This document shows positions 1 to 10,188 of a stretch of 64,000 bases of DNA, one piece after another. Positions within the stretch are counted from its first letter, which is position 1, and each line of letters starts with the position of its first letter. A model generated the notes under the pieces. The model was not told where the DNA came from and did not search any database. It saw only the letters and a program-made list of their open reading frames with translations. The stretch covers positions 2,156,501-2,220,500 of the forward strand of contig NZ_CP090836.1 of the NCBI RefSeq assembly GCF_021491915.1, given 5' to 3'. Both the position numbers and the translations under genes were made by a program. Origin of the DNA: Paracoccus everestensis. Lineage in GTDB: Bacteria > Pseudomonadota > Alphaproteobacteria > Rhodobacterales > Rhodobacteraceae.

Positions 1-265
1 CGGGCATCGTCACGCGGTTGCCGTCGCCCCGTTCGCCCGGCAGCACGGCGGTCATATAGTCCATCCCCGCTTCCCGATACAGCCGGTTCGAGATCTCGAT
101 TTCCTCCATGTCGGCCAGGGTCGGGACATCCACGCCCAACTCGCGCAGCAGGGCCATTTCATCCTTTCCCGGGGCGATCAGGTCGATCCAGATGGCGTCG
201 GACAGCGCGGCGCCCTTGTCCTGCCGCAGGATGCGCCCCTGGCAGATGACATAGGAATACATCAT
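1..265 (-). CDS. corA: CorA-type divalent metal ion transporter, N-terminal fragment
   Basis: The minus-strand reading frame opens with ATG at 265 (or the adjacent ATG at 262) and runs off the left edge, giving about 88 residues. They read as the cytoplasmic N-terminal part of a CorA Mg2+/Co2+ channel: an IWIDL motif near residue 20, then a stretch ending LADMEEIEISNRLY, the family's conserved segment before the alpha/beta sandwich, and DYMTAVL. The C-terminal pore helices with the GMN signature lie outside the window, so transport function is inferred from the N-terminus only. A related CorA-like transporter such as ZntB is possible. Confidence 0.8.
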   Translation of the reverse strand, partial: MMYSYVICQGRILRQDKGAALSDAIWIDLIAPGKDEMALLRELGVDVPTLADMEEIEISNRLYREAGMDYMTAVLPGERGDGNRVTMP

Positions 266-322
266 GGCGGCGTCCCCGGTTCTGGAAAACAGGGCCTTGG
301 TAGCCTGCCTGCCGGCAAAGAA

Positions 323-347
323 AAAGGGTGCCGGCAAGGCACCCTTT
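323..347 (-). terminator. Rho-independent terminator after the CsbD-like gene
   Basis: A perfect 10-bp stem (AAAGGGTGCC with its complement) and a 5-base loop. Read on the minus strand, the stem is followed by a T-rich tail. It lies 22 bases past the stop of the CsbD-like frame and before the CorA gene, so it should end transcripts arriving from the right. Confidence 0.7.
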
Positions 348-368
348 CCCGTCCGGCGCGCGGTCGCG

Positions 369-569
369 TCAGATCGTGCGGTCGCGGAAATGATCGTCGA
401 TGTTTCGTTCGGCCTCGTCCTTGGTCCAGCCGTATTTTTCCTGCAACTTGCCGGTCAGCTGATCCTTGCTGCCGTCGATCCGGTCCAGATCGTCATCGGT
501 CAGGTCGCCCCATTTTTCCTTGACCGAGCCTTTGACCTGTTTCCATTTCCCCTGGATGATGTCCCAGCC
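369..569 (-). pseudogene. CsbD-family stress protein, no usable start codon
   Basis: The frame reads TGG GAC ATC ATC CAG onwards and ends in DRTI at the stop at 369. It matches the small CsbD/YjbJ family: WKQVKG, KEKWG, a central GSKDQLTGKLQEKYG and a C-terminal acidic helix, about 65 residues in all. Family members normally begin Met-Asn-Trp-Asp. Here a strong AAGGAGG ribosome site is followed after CTGGGAC by ATC, an in-frame TAG lies at 582-584, and there is no ATG, GTG or TTG between that stop and the conserved region. The junction looks as though the bases ATGAA just before CTGGGAC were deleted. A rare start at ATC (560), or a sequencing error, could also explain it. The role of CsbD in general stress is poorly understood. 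Confidence 0.6.
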
Positions 570-630
570 TCCTTGAAGCTGCTACCGGTCAATGAACATT
601 TGGCAGCCGCAGGGGTTCCTGTCGGCCCGT

Positions 631-1578
631 TCAGTTCACCCGGTCGCGAGGCACGGCCCCTTCGGAAAAGGCGATCAGATTGTCCAACGCGCGCAAGGCC
701 ATGGCAGTGCGGGTGTCGTCCGTGGCCGTGCCCAGATGCGGCAGCAGCGTGGCGTTCGGGGCGTCCAGCAGCGCCTGGGGCACCAGCGGCTCGCGTTCGT
801 AAACGTCCAGGCCTGCGCCTGCGATGATGGCGCCATTCAGCGCCTCGATCAGGGCGGCCTCGTCCACCACATCCCCGCGCGCGATGTTGACCAGATAGCC
901 TTGCGGGCCAAGCGCCGCCAGCTGGCGCGCGCCGATCAGGTGGCGTGTCCCCGCCCCGCCCGGCACGGCCAGGACGGCGACATCGGCCTGTTCCAGCATC
1001 GCGTCCAGGTCCGGGATTTGCCGCGCGGGAACGTCCAGGCCGGTCAGGGGGGATCTGTTGAAGAACACCACCTGCATCCCGAACCCGTGGTGGCAACGCC
1101 GCGCAATGGCCTGGCCGATCCGCCCCATGCCGACGATGCCCACCGTCCGCCCGCTCAGATGCCCGCCCAGCAGTTGCGTGGGGTTCCAGCCGGTCCACTG
1201 GCCCGCACGCAGGATCCGCTCTCCCTCGGTCGCGCGGCGCAGGGTCATCAGCATCAGCATCACCGCGATGTCGGCTGTGGCGTCCGTCACCACGTCGGGG
1301 GTGTTCGTCACGACGATCCCGGCATCCGTCGCGGCCTTCACGTCGATATGGTTGAAGCCCGCCCCGAAATTCGCAAGAATCCGGCAACGCGGCTGACCAG
1401 CAAAGGCGGCGGCCGTGAAGGCATCCCCCAGCGTCGGGATGATCGCGTCATAGTCGCGCAACGCCTGCGCGGCCTCGGGTTCTGACAAGGGCGTGTTGTC
1501 GCGGAAGGTCGCGTCGAAGCGATTGCGGATTGCCTGGGTGGCACGGTCGGTCATGGGTCTTGTGACAAGCAAACGCAT
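631..1578 (-). CDS. D-isomer-specific 2-hydroxyacid dehydrogenase, probable glyoxylate/hydroxypyruvate reductase
   Basis: A 315-residue NAD(P)-dependent dehydrogenase of the D-2-hydroxyacid family. The Rossmann motif GMGRIG is at residues 150-155. The catalytic set is visible as Arg234 (in NIARGD), Glu263 (EREP) and His281 (LLPHLG). Such enzymes reduce 2-oxo acids in the cytoplasm, and the closest types are glyoxylate or hydroxypyruvate reductases, but substrate cannot be settled from sequence. Its ATG overlaps the csaA stop by one base (TGATG), so it is translationally coupled as the last gene of the proC-csaA-dehydrogenase group. Length is normal for the family. Confidence 0.85.
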   Translation of the reverse strand: MRLLVTRPMTDRATQAIRNRFDATFRDNTPLSEPEAAQALRDYDAIIPTLGDAFTAAAFAGQPRCRILANFGAGFNHIDVKAATDAGIVVTNTPDVVTDATADIAVMLMLMTLRRATEGERILRAGQWTGWNPTQLLGGHLSGRTVGIVGMGRIGQAIARRCHHGFGMQVVFFNRSPLTGLDVPARQIPDLDAMLEQADVAVLAVPGGAGTRHLIGARQLAALGPQGYLVNIARGDVVDEAALIEALNGAIIAGAGLDVYEREPLVPQALLDAPNATLLPHLGTATDDTRTAMALRALDNLIAFSEGAVPRDRVN

Positions 1579-1910
1579 CAGTAAAGCCTTCCTCCATTCG
1601 GGACATCCAGGTCGGGACGGATCAGAACGACCTCTCCGTCCGGGTCAGGAACGCCCAGGACAAGAACCTCGGACCGGACGGGGCCAATCTGGCGGGGCGG
1701 AAAGTTCACCACGCACAAGACCTGCTTGCCGACCAGCCGGTCCGGTTCGTAATGCCGCGTGATCTGGGCCGAGGATTTGCGTTCCCCCAGTTCCCCCAGA
1801 TCCAGCCACAGCTTGATCGCGGGCTTTCGCGCCTCGGGGAAGGGTTCGGCGCGGGTGATGGTCGCCACGCGGATATCGACCTTGAGGAAATCGTCGAAGC
1901 CGATGGTCAT
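1578..1910 (-). CDS. csaA: CsaA-type tRNA-binding domain protein
   Basis: 110 residues, the usual CsaA length, made of one OB-fold tRNA-binding domain of the kind at the C-terminus of some methionyl- and phenylalanyl-tRNA synthetases. Visible signatures are [11 protein letters not shown] near the start, SSAQIT in the middle, and [20 protein letters not shown] in the second half. Bacillus CsaA binds tRNA as a dimer and has been described as a secretion-related chaperone; its job in alphaproteobacteria is not settled. It overlaps proC by four bases (ATGA) upstream and the dehydrogenase downstream, indicating one transcript. Confidence 0.86.
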   Translation of the reverse strand: MTIGFDDFLKVDIRVATITRAEPFPEARKPAIKLWLDLGELGERKSSAQITRHYEPDRLVGKQVLCVVNFPPRQIGPVRSEVLVLGVPDPDGEVVLIRPDLDVPNGGRLY

Positions 1911-2719
1911 TGCGCCCGCCCCAGTTCACGCCCGCGTTCAGTGGCGGCGGCAATGGTCCGCGCCATCAGCGGCGGCAGGCCGGTTTCGGGATCCATCAGG
2001 ATCTTCAGCCCTGCGGCCGTGGTCCCGGCCGGAGAGGTGACGTTTTCGCGCAAGGTCGCCGGATCCTCATCGGCGTCGATCGCCAGGGCGCCGGCCCCCG
2101 CAACGGTCATGCGGGCCAGTTCCAGCGACAAGGCGGGGGGCAGGCCCTGCGCCTCGCCCGCCTTGGCCATCGCCTCGATCAGGTGAAAGACATAGGCCGG
2201 GCCGCTGCCCGACAACCCGGTCACGGCGTCCATCTGATCTTCGCGGTCCAGCCGCACGACGCGCCCCACCGCGGCCATCAGGGTCTGCGTCAGATCCAGA
2301 TCGCGGTACGTTGCCCGGGCATTGCCGATCATGGCGGATATGCCCTGCCCGATGGCTGCGGGGGTGTTCGGCATGACGCGGACGATGGGCGCGCCGGGAA
2401 AGGCCGCTTCGAAGGTGGCGATGGTGGTGCCTGCCGCGACGGACAGCACCAGCGTATCGGACAGCACGGGCACGCGGCCCAACGCATCCGCCATCATCTG
2501 CGGCTTGACGGCCAGAACCAGCACGGCGGGGTCAGCGGGCAGCGCGGCGTTCACGCGCAATCCCCTGTCCCGCCATTCGGGCGCCAGGCGCGGGTCGATC
2601 ACCGTCACGGCACCGGGTTGCAGCCCCCGCGCCAGCCAGCCGCGCAGCATCGCGCCGCCCATCCGGCCGCAGCCGACCAGAACCAGCCCGCGCTTGTTGA
2701 TGTCGTCGAAATCGCCCAT
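1907..2719 (-). CDS. proC: Pyrroline-5-carboxylate reductase
   Basis: 270 residues; catalyses the last step of proline synthesis, reducing 1-pyrroline-5-carboxylate with NAD(P)H in the cytoplasm. The N-terminal Rossmann motif is [11 protein letters not shown], the middle has VKPQMM, and the C-terminal dimer region carries the family signature [12 protein letters not shown] followed by TVAGAG and [12 protein letters not shown]. Length matches ProC (about 270). It heads a tightly overlapped group with csaA and the 2-hydroxyacid dehydrogenase. The YbjN-type gene lies 36 bases upstream on the same strand and may be cotranscribed. Confidence 0.93.
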   Translation of the reverse strand: MGDFDDINKRGLVLVGCGRMGGAMLRGWLARGLQPGAVTVIDPRLAPEWRDRGLRVNAALPADPAVLVLAVKPQMMADALGRVPVLSDTLVLSVAAGTTIATFEAAFPGAPIVRVMPNTPAAIGQGISAMIGNARATYRDLDLTQTLMAAVGRVVRLDREDQMDAVTGLSGSGPAYVFHLIEAMAKAGEAQGLPPALSLELARMTVAGAGALAIDADEDPATLRENVTSPAGTTAAGLKILMDPETGLPPLMARTIAAATERGRELGRAQ

Positions 2720-2755
2720 CCGGCCCCCATCCGAACAAAGGGGCCATGCGCCCCG

Positions 2756-3259
2756 TCAGGCCCGTCCGTAGGCCTCGCCCAAGGCGATGTCCAGTGCGGC
2801 GGCGGGGGTGCTGTTGCCCCAGGCAACCAGTTGGAAGGATGGATAGAACCGTTCGCAGCCCATCAGCGCATTGCCGATCATCTGGTCCACCTGTTCGGCG
2901 GATGCGACGGCATCGCCGCCCAGCACCAGGCCATAACGCCAGACCATCAGCCGCTGCTTGGACCAGAAGGTAAAGCCCCCGTCCCAAACCTGGTCATTGG
3001 CCAGGTTCAGCGTTTCATAGATCAACGGCAGCTTGTCCGCCGGCGGATCCAGGTCAAAGGTGCAGATCAACCGCAACACTTCCTCGCGCGCCGACCATGC
3101 AAGGGTCAGGGAATAGCTGCGCCACTGGCCATCCACCGCCATGACGATCTGGTCGTCGGCCAGACGGTCGAAATCCCAGTGATGGTGGGCTGCGACCACC
3201 TCGACGATGTCGATCGGGTGAATCTCATCCGTCGGGATCATCGGATCCGTTTGTGCCAT
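2756..3259 (-). CDS. YbjN domain-containing protein
   Basis: 167 residues from the ATG at 3259; longer in-frame starts exist but the conserved part begins at MAQTDP. The sequence fits the YbjN family (type III secretion chaperone-like fold): an early HPIDIVEVVAAHHHWDFDR helix, a beta-rich centre with WRSYSLTLAW, then a helical end. No signal peptide or membrane segment, so probably cytoplasmic. In alphaproteobacteria this gene is commonly found next to proC, as here. E. coli YbjN has been linked to stress and motility regulation, but no molecular activity is established, so I assign only the family. Confidence 0.8.
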   Translation of the reverse strand: MAQTDPMIPTDEIHPIDIVEVVAAHHHWDFDRLADDQIVMAVDGQWRSYSLTLAWSAREEVLRLICTFDLDPPADKLPLIYETLNLANDQVWDGGFTFWSKQRLMVWRYGLVLGGDAVASAEQVDQMIGNALMGCERFYPSFQLVAWGNSTPAAALDIALGEAYGRA

Positions 3260-3464
3260 TCCTGCATCCTCAGTCGGGAAGCGATTCTGCCGTCGCTTAG
3301 CCCTTGGTCGCGCAACAACAAGCGGGATGGTGGCCCGAATGTCCTGCAAGATATCGTGGTCGCGATTTTGTCCGCTGTAAAGCGAAATATGCCGTAACGG
3401 TTGCGGCGGCACGGCGGTTCCGTTAGCCGTTAAGCCTTGTTTTTCCAGATGATACGGTCGGACC

Positions 3465-4388
3465 ATGCGCGGGGATCCTTCAGAGGACATTGACAGAGCG
3501 GCGGGATCCGGCCCAGGGGATTGGATCGACCTGTCCGCCACGATCAACCGCCGTCCATGGGGCGCGGACAATCCTGCGCAGCGGACATCCGCAACAGATG
3601 CGGCGGAACGGCTGACCTTGGTCGCGGCGGACTGGTTCGGATGCGATCCCGCGCAGGTTCTGCCGGTCGAGGATGCATTGGCCGCGATCCTGCGCCTGCC
3701 ACCCGGGCGGGCGGCGGTTCTTGCGCCCGGCGATCCCGGCCCTGCAGCCTGCCTGCGGGCGGCGGGCTGGCAGGTCACACAGGCCGATGCGCTTGGCGAC
3801 ATGGCGGGCGCCGCCCTGGCCCTGGCGGTCAATCCGAACAACCCCGATGGCCGGGAATCCCCTCCTGACGCGCTGAGGCGGCTGGCCCGGCAAGTGGGCC
3901 ATCTGGTCGTGGACGAGCGTCTTGCCGATCCGCGCCCGGACCTGTCCCTGGCGCCCGACCTGCCCGCGAATGTCGTCCTGCTGCGCAGCCTTCACCCGTT
4001 CTGGGGTCTTGCGGGGCTTGGCTTCGTGCTGGCGGACCCAGCCCTGCTGGGTCGGCTGTCGGGTGCCCCCAGGGCCAACCCCCAGGCCATGGCGCTTGGC
4101 GCACAGGCCATGGCCGACCGGGCCTGGGCCGATGCCCAAATGGTTTACCTGTCCGAGGCCGTCTTGCGCCTGGATCGCATCGCCGTTCGGGCGGGCTGGC
4201 GGATGGCCGGGGGCACGCATCTGTTCCGGCTGTATGACACGGGCGATGCGGCGGCCGCGCAGGACCGCCTGGCCCGCGCCCATATCCGGGCGCGCCGGTT
4301 CCCTTGGTCGGACCGCCTGCTGCGGCTGGCCATTCCGGTCCGGCACGCGGAATGGGATCGCCTGTCGGAAGCCTTGCGCGAAATTTAG
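3465..4388 (+). CDS. CobC-like fold-type I aminotransferase homologue lacking the PLP lysine
   Basis: 307 residues resembling CobC/HisC-type PLP enzymes (threonine-phosphate decarboxylase in cobalamin synthesis). Seen in order are the AVNPNNPDG motif at 121-129, VVDE at 148-151, and [13 protein letters not shown] at 172-184, where family members normally have a Schiff-base lysine (RSFGKF-type). Here that position is Pro178 and the preceding glycine is His177, with no indel. The C-terminal LLRLAIP, which normally carries the carboxylate-binding arginine, is kept. No other cobalamin gene is nearby. It lies 73 bases before the transglutaminase cassette on the same strand. An inactive or repurposed paralogue is the most likely reading. 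Confidence 0.7.
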   Translation: MRGDPSEDIDRAAGSGPGDWIDLSATINRRPWGADNPAQRTSATDAAERLTLVAADWFGCDPAQVLPVEDALAAILRLPPGRAAVLAPGDPGPAACLRAAGWQVTQADALGDMAGAALALAVNPNNPDGRESPPDALRRLARQVGHLVVDERLADPRPDLSLAPDLPANVVLLRSLHPFWGLAGLGFVLADPALLGRLSGAPRANPQAMALGAQAMADRAWADAQMVYLSEAVLRLDRIAVRAGWRMAGGTHLFRLYDTGDAAAAQDRLARAHIRARRFPWSDRLLRLAIPVRHAEWDRLSEALREI

Positions 4389-4461
4389 GCACAAGCCCCA
4401 GGATCCCTCGCGCCGCCATTCACATTGTGTAATCTGGGCGCCAGCAGCGGGAACAGCCATC

Positions 4462-7400
4462 ATGTCGATCAAGGCCAGCATCTATCACCTGACGCATTAC
4501 AAGTACGACCGCCCGGTCGTCCTTGGCCCCCAGGTGATCCGCCTGCGCCCCGCGCCCCATTCGCGCACCCGGGTGATCTCTCATTCGCTGAAGGTGACGC
4601 CCGAAGGGCATTTCGTGAACCACCAGCAGGATCCCTTTGGCAACTGGCTGGCCCGCTTTGTCTTTCCCGAACCCGTAAGCGAACTGAAGATCGAGGTCGA
4701 TCTTGTCGCCGACATGACCGTCTATAACCCCTTCGACTTCTTCGTCGAGGACAGCGCCGAAACCTGGCCCTTCGCCTATGCCCCCGACCTGGCCGAGGAG
4801 CTGATCCCCTATCGGCAGGTCGAACCTGCCGGGCCGATGATGCAAGCCCTGCTGGACGCCATCCCGCGCGACAAGACCCGCACCGTCGATTTCGTGGTGA
4901 ACCTGAACGCGCGCATCGCGGCCGATACGGCCTATACGATCCGCATGGAACCCGGCGTGCAGACGCCCGAGGAAACGCTGACCCTGCGCAGCGCATCCTG
5001 CCGCGATTCCACCTGGCTGCTGGTCAATGCGCTGCGGCACCTGGGCTTTGCGGCGCGCTTCGTGTCGGGTTATCTGATCCAGTTGAAGCCGGATCTGAAG
5101 GCCTTGGACGGTCCTTCGGGGACCGAGGTCGATTTCACCGACCTGCACGCCTGGGCCGAGGTCTACCTGCCCGGCGCGGGCTGGATCGGGCTTGACCCGA
5201 CATCGGGCCTGCTGGCGGGCGAAAGCCATATCCCGCTGGCGGCGGCGCCGCATTACCGGTCCTGCGCACCGATTTCAGGCGCCGCCAGCTTTGCCGAGGT
5301 CGATTTCAACTTCGATATGCAGATCCGCCGCGTGGCCGAACATCCGCGCATCACCAAGCCCTTCAGCGACGATGCCTGGACGGATCTCAACCGCCTGGGC
5401 CATCAGGTCGATGCCGCGCTGCGCGACGGCGACGTGCGCCTGACCATGGGGGGCGAGCCGACCTTTGTGTCCATCGACGACTTCGAGGCGTCCGAATGGA
5501 ACACCGACGCGGTCGGACCGACCAAGCGTCACCGTGCCGACGTGCTGATCCGCAAGCTGCGCGATCGCTTTGCGCCCAACGGATTCCTGCATTACGGCCA
5601 GGGCAAGTGGTATCCCGGCGAAACGCTGCCCCGCTGGACCTTTTCACTGTACTGGCGGCGCGACGGGCAGCCGGTCTGGCAGCACCCCGACGTGATTGCG
5701 CAGGAAACCGACAACAGCGCGGTGACGCCCTTGCAGGCCCAGGAACTGCTGCGGGAAATGGCCGCCGAACTGGGCGTCGGCGACGACACCATCCTGCCCG
5801 CCTTCGAGGATCCGGCGGAATGGCTGGTCAAGGAAGCCAACCTGCCCGCCAATGTCACCCCCGAGAACAGCGAACTAGCCGACCCCGAGGCGCGCCATCG
5901 CCTGGCCGCCGTCTTTGACCGCGGCCTGACCACGCCCACGGGTTTCGTGCTGCCCATCCAGGCCTGGCAGGGCAAGGCCGGGCTGCGGTGGTATTCGGAA
6001 CGCTGGCATCTGCGCCGGGGCCATGTCTTTCTTGTGCCCGGCGATAGCCCGGTCGGATACCGCCTGCCGCTGGCCTCGCTGCCGCATCTGTCGGAATCGG
6101 ATTATCCCTATATCAACCCGACCGACCCCACGATGGACCGCGCGCCCCTGCCCCGGCCGGGCGAGATCGCGCCCGACCGCAGGACTCAGCCGAGGGCGAG
6201 CTTCGTGGCCGGCACGCCGGGCCAGGATATCGTCCCCCAGGTGCCCGGCACCGGGGACGGGGAACTGCAGGGATCCGTGCGCACCGCGCTCTCCGTGGAA
6301 CCCAAGAACGGGCGGCTGTGCGTGTTCATGCCGCCGGTCGCCACGCTGGAGGAATACCTGGACCTGCTGCACGCGGTCGAGGCCGCGGCCCTGCGCCTGA
6401 ACCTGAAGGTCCATGTCGAGGGCTATGCGCCCCCGCACGACCCGCGCCTGAACGTGATCCGCGTGGCCCCCGATCCCGGCGTGATCGAGGTGAACATCCA
6501 TCCCGCCGCGACCTGGGACGATTGCGTGTCGATCACCCAGGGCGTTTACGAGGACGCGCGCCAGTCCCGCCTGGGCGCGGAAAAGTTCATGATCGACGGC
6601 AAGCATACCGGCACTGGCGGGGGCAACCATGTCGTCGTGGGCGGGGCCACCACCAACGACAGCCCCTTCCTGCGCCGGCCGGATCTGCTGGCCAGCCTGA
6701 TCCTGCAATGGAACCGGCACCCGTCGCTGTCCTATCTGTTTTCGGGCCTGTTCATCGGCCCGACCAGCCAGGCCCCCCGCATCGACGAGGCGCGCCACGA
6801 TGCGCTCTACGAACTGGAAATCGCGCTGGCCCAGATCCCCGCGCCGGACCGGGGCACCCCGCCCCTGCCCTGGCTGACCGACCGGCTGCTGCGCAACATC
6901 CTGACCGATGTCACCGGCAACACCCACCGGGCGGAAATCTGCATCGACAAGCTGTATTCCCCCGACGGTCCCACGGGCCGCCTGGGCCTGGTCGAATTCC
7001 GGGGCTTCGAGATGCCGCCCGACCCGCGCATGAGCCTGGCCCAGCAACTGCTGCTGCGGGCGCTGATCGCGCGGTTCTGGCGGGAACCGGCAACGGGCGA
7101 CCTGACCCGCTGGGGCACGGCGCTGCACGACCGCTTCATGCTGCCGCATTTCGTCTGGGCCGATTTCCGCGACGTGCTGCGCGACCTGACGGACCACGGC
7201 TTTCCCATGCAGGAGGAGTGGTTCAAGGCCCAGGCCGAGTTCCGCTTTCCCTTCTGCGGCGAGGTCGAGGTCGAGGGCGTCCATCTGGAACTGCGCCAGG
7301 CCCTGGAACCCTGGCACGTCCTGGGCGAGACGGGGGCCATCGGCGGGACCGTGCGCTATACCGACAGTTCCACCGAACGCCTGCAGGTCAAGCTGGGCTC

Positions 7401-7794
7401 GGCCGAACCCAGCCGCTATCAGGTGCTGTGCAACGCCCGCGTGGTGCCCTTGACCGGCATCGGTGCGGGTGAAGCCGTGGCGGGCGTGCGTTTCAAGGCG
7501 TGGCAGCCCGCATCCGCGATGCACCCGGTGGTGCCGGTCGATGCGCCGCTGACCTTTGACATCTTCGACACCTGGTCGAACCGCGCGATCGGCGGCTGCG
7601 TCTATCACGTGGCCCATCCGGGCGGGCGCAACTATGACACCTTCCCCGTCAACGGCAACGAGGCCGAGGCGCGCAGGCTGGCCCGCTTCAGCCCCAGGGG
7701 CCATACGCCCGGTCATGGCCTGTCCCCGCGTCCCGAACGCATCCACCGCGAATTTCCGCTGACGCTGGATCTGCGCCGTGCCCTGGGGGTGTGA
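4462..7794 (+). CDS. Transglutaminase-like / DUF2126 fusion protein
   Basis: 1110 residues from the ATG at 4462; the open frame extends further upstream but only through overlap with the CobC-like gene. Residues 1-90 are a bacterial transglutaminase N-terminal domain. Residues about 165-260 hold the transglutaminase/protease core with the triad Cys180 (RSASCRDS), His229 (DLHAW) and Asp245 (GLDPT). Roughly 290 to the end is DUF2126, with [12 protein letters not shown] at its start and [11 protein letters not shown] in the middle. No signal peptide, so it should be cytoplasmic. The DUF2126 part resembles peptide-ligase-related folds, while the core could act as amidase or cross-linker. The chemistry is unknown. 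Six bases separate it from the ATP-grasp gene, so they are cotranscribed. Confidence 0.88.
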   Translation: MSIKASIYHLTHYKYDRPVVLGPQVIRLRPAPHSRTRVISHSLKVTPEGHFVNHQQDPFGNWLARFVFPEPVSELKIEVDLVADMTVYNPFDFFVEDSAETWPFAYAPDLAEELIPYRQVEPAGPMMQALLDAIPRDKTRTVDFVVNLNARIAADTAYTIRMEPGVQTPEETLTLRSASCRDSTWLLVNALRHLGFAARFVSGYLIQLKPDLKALDGPSGTEVDFTDLHAWAEVYLPGAGWIGLDPTSGLLAGESHIPLAAAPHYRSCAPISGAASFAEVDFNFDMQIRRVAEHPRITKPFSDDAWTDLNRLGHQVDAALRDGDVRLTMGGEPTFVSIDDFEASEWNTDAVGPTKRHRADVLIRKLRDRFAPNGFLHYGQGKWYPGETLPRWTFSLYWRRDGQPVWQHPDVIAQETDNSAVTPLQAQELLREMAAELGVGDDTILPAFEDPAEWLVKEANLPANVTPENSELADPEARHRLAAVFDRGLTTPTGFVLPIQAWQGKAGLRWYSERWHLRRGHVFLVPGDSPVGYRLPLASLPHLSESDYPYINPTDPTMDRAPLPRPGEIAPDRRTQPRASFVAGTPGQDIVPQVPGTGDGELQGSVRTALSVEPKNGRLCVFMPPVATLEEYLDLLHAVEAAALRLNLKVHVEGYAPPHDPRLNVIRVAPDPGVIEVNIHPAATWDDCVSITQGVYEDARQSRLGAEKFMIDGKHTGTGGGNHVVVGGATTNDSPFLRRPDLLASLILQWNRHPSLSYLFSGLFIGPTSQAPRIDEARHDALYELEIALAQIPAPDRGTPPLPWLTDRLLRNILTDVTGNTHRAEICIDKLYSPDGPTGRLGLVEFRGFEMPPDPRMSLAQQLLLRALIARFWREPATGDLTRWGTALHDRFMLPHFVWADFRDVLRDLTDHGFPMQEEWFKAQAEFRFPFCGEVEVEGVHLELRQALEPWHVLGETGAIGGTVRYTDSSTERLQVKLGSAEPSRYQVLCNARVVPLTGIGAGEAVAGVRFKAWQPASAMHPVVPVDAPLTFDIFDTWSNRAIGGCVYHVAHPGGRNYDTFPVNGNEAEARRLARFSPRGHTPGHGLSPRPERIHREFPLTLDLRRALGV

Positions 7795-7800
7795 CGCGCC

Positions 7801-10188
7801 ATGAGCGGCGGGGGTGCCGTCGCCGTGGGACAGCCGCGCAGCGCGTCCTATCGCCCGCTGCCCGGCGTTCCCGACGAGATGGTCGGGCCTGACGGCACCG
7901 TCCGTCCCCTGTGGCGCAAGTTGGCGGCCCATCTGGACGCCTTGTCCGACGAGGATCTGACGCGCGACCTGTCCCGCGCGGACCGTTACCTGCTGGATAG
8001 CGGCGTCTTTTACCGGCAATACGGTGCAGGCGAATCGACCGAGCGGCCCTGGCCGCTGAGCCATATCCCCGTGGTGCTGGCCGAGGATGACTGGACCCGC
8101 ATCGGCCAAGCCCTGAAGCAGCGTGCCGACCTTCTGGAAATGGTGATGGCCGATCTTTACGGCCCCAACGCCCTGGTTGCCTCGGGGCAGTTGCCCGCCG
8201 CCCTTGTCGCGGGCAACCCGGAATGGCTGCGCCCGATGGTGGGCGTCAAGCCGCGCGGCGGGCATTTCCTGCATTTCCTGGCGTTCGAGCTGGGGCGTGG
8301 ACCGGACGGGCAATGGTGGGTGCTGGCCGACCGGACGCAGGCGCCGTCGGGTGCGGGCTATGCCCTGGAAAACCGCGTGGCCATCGCCCGCGCCTATTCC
8401 GAGCATTATCCCGACGGCAACGTGCATCGCCTGGCCGGGTTCTTTCGCGATTTCCGCGACGCCTTGCAACAACAGGCCCGCGACCACGATGGCCGCGTCG
8501 CGATCCTGACCCCCGGCCCCATGAACGAGACCTATTTCGAACACGCCTATATCGCCCGCTATCTGGGGTTCACGTTGCTGGAAGGGGACGACCTCTGCGT
8601 GGCGGATGACCGGCTGATGGTGCGCACCGTTCAGGGGATGCGCCAGGTCGATGTGCTGTGGCGCCGGCTGGACGGGCAATATGCCGATCCGCTGGAACTG
8701 GACGCGGCGTCCAGGATCGGCACCCCCGGCATGGCCGCCGCGCTGCGGGCGGGCACGGTGACGATGGTCAATGCGCTGGGATCCGGCATTCTGGAAACTC
8801 GCGCCTTGATGGCATTCCTGCCGCAGCTTGCGCCCGAACTGGTCCGCGCGCCACTGGCCATGCCCAATATCGCGACCTGGTGGTGCGGCACCCCGTCGGC
8901 GCGGGCGGCGGTGCGGGCCAGCCCCCGCCGGATGGTGCTGGCCGATGCCCTGACCACGCGTCCGCCCTTTGACCCGGCGGATGACCTGATCCGCGCCATC
9001 ACCCTGTCGCCCCAGGCCCTTGACCGCCGATTGTCGCAACAGGGCGCCGACCTGGTCGCGCAAGAGGCCGTGACCCTGTCCACCACCCCTGCCCTTGTGG
9101 CTGGCCGGCTGGTGCCGCGCCCGATGACGCTGCGCGTCTATCTGGCCCGGACCGCCGATGGCTGGGCGGTGATGCCGGGCGGATTTGCGCGGATCGGGGC
9201 GGGACCGGACGCATCGGCCATCGCCATGCAGGAAGGCGGGGCCGCGGCGGATGTCTGGGTCGTGGGCCGCGACCCGGTGCCCGTGATCACCCTGGCCCGC
9301 CATGCCAGTTCCGCAGACAAGCGCATGATCCCCGGCGGCCTGCCTGCGCGGGCGGCCGACAACCTGTTCTGGCTGGGCCGCTATGCCGAACGGGCCGAAG
9401 GCATCGTGCGCCTGATGCGGGCCTATCATATGCGTTTGGCGGAATCGGGCACGGCGGGCGCGCAACTGCTGGAGGGCTTCGATCCGTTGTTCCGGCAGAT
9501 GGGCATCGACGCCAAGGCCCCGATCCCGCAACGGCTGCTGGACAGCCTGGCCGCTGCCATCGGCAGCGCCAGCAGCGTGCGCGACCGCTTTTCCCCCGAT
9601 GCCTGGTCGGCGCTGCACGACATCGACCGCAGCGCCCGGCGGATGGCCCCCCGGGTCGCGCCCGGCGACGACGCGGCCCGCGCGCTGTCCGCGCTGCTGC
9701 GCAAGCTGGCTGGGATTTCCGGCCTGGTGCATGAGAATATGTACCGCTTCGTCGGCTGGCGGTTCCTGACCATCGGGCGGCTGCACGAACGCGCCATGGG
9801 CACGGCGGCGGCCCTGGCGGTGTTGTGCGATCCCGATGCCCCCGAAGGCGCCCTGGATCTGGCGATCGAGATCGGCGACAGCGTGCTGACTCATCGGCGG
9901 CGCTTTGCCCTGGACGCGTCCCGCACAACGGTCATCGACCTTCTGGCGCTGGATCCGCTGAACCCGCGCGCGCTGCGCCACCAGATCGACGGGCTGCGCG
10001 AACAGGTGGACACGCTGCCCGCCGCCAATGACCACGGTGCGCTGTCCCCGCTGGCCCGCGAAGTGCTGCGCCTGCACGCCGACCTGGCAACCGCCGATCC
10101 CGACAGCCTGACGACCCCTGCGCTGTGGTCCTTGCGCGGCCGCATCGCGGGGCTGTCGGACCTGCTGACCAAGGCCTATTTCCCCTGA
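7801..10188 (+). CDS. Circularly permuted ATP-grasp / alpha-E domain protein
   Basis: 795 residues. About 25-480 is a circularly permuted ATP-grasp module (formerly DUF404/DUF407), with LDSGVFYRQYG, LTPGPMNETYFEHAYIARYLG and NALGSGILETRALMAFLP visible. From about 510 (LPARAADNLFWLGRYAERAE) to the end is the all-helical alpha-E domain (DUF403). ATP-grasp enzymes form acyl-phosphate intermediates and ligate amines or peptides; alpha-E domains are predicted partners in the same systems. Separate proteins carry these two modules in many bacteria; here they are fused. Its stop overlaps the next start by one base. The cassette has been predicted computationally to make or attach a peptide tag, but the substrate is unknown. 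Confidence 0.88.
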   Translation: MSGGGAVAVGQPRSASYRPLPGVPDEMVGPDGTVRPLWRKLAAHLDALSDEDLTRDLSRADRYLLDSGVFYRQYGAGESTERPWPLSHIPVVLAEDDWTRIGQALKQRADLLEMVMADLYGPNALVASGQLPAALVAGNPEWLRPMVGVKPRGGHFLHFLAFELGRGPDGQWWVLADRTQAPSGAGYALENRVAIARAYSEHYPDGNVHRLAGFFRDFRDALQQQARDHDGRVAILTPGPMNETYFEHAYIARYLGFTLLEGDDLCVADDRLMVRTVQGMRQVDVLWRRLDGQYADPLELDAASRIGTPGMAAALRAGTVTMVNALGSGILETRALMAFLPQLAPELVRAPLAMPNIATWWCGTPSARAAVRASPRRMVLADALTTRPPFDPADDLIRAITLSPQALDRRLSQQGADLVAQEAVTLSTTPALVAGRLVPRPMTLRVYLARTADGWAVMPGGFARIGAGPDASAIAMQEGGAAADVWVVGRDPVPVITLARHASSADKRMIPGGLPARAADNLFWLGRYAERAEGIVRLMRAYHMRLAESGTAGAQLLEGFDPLFRQMGIDAKAPIPQRLLDSLAAAIGSASSVRDRFSPDAWSALHDIDRSARRMAPRVAPGDDAARALSALLRKLAGISGLVHENMYRFVGWRFLTIGRLHERAMGTAAALAVLCDPDAPEGALDLAIEIGDSVLTHRRRFALDASRTTVIDLLALDPLNPRALRHQIDGLREQVDTLPAANDHGALSPLAREVLRLHADLATADPDSLTTPALWSLRGRIAGLSDLLTKAYFP

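Noticed and set aside
264..827. 187-codon plus-strand frame over the CsbD region
   Set aside because: No family resemblance, opposite to a recognisable CsbD frame, and it spans a terminator.
5875..10077. 1400-codon minus-strand frame opposite the ATP-grasp gene
   Set aside because: A shadow caused by high GC third-position bias; the plus-strand proteins have clear domains and triads.
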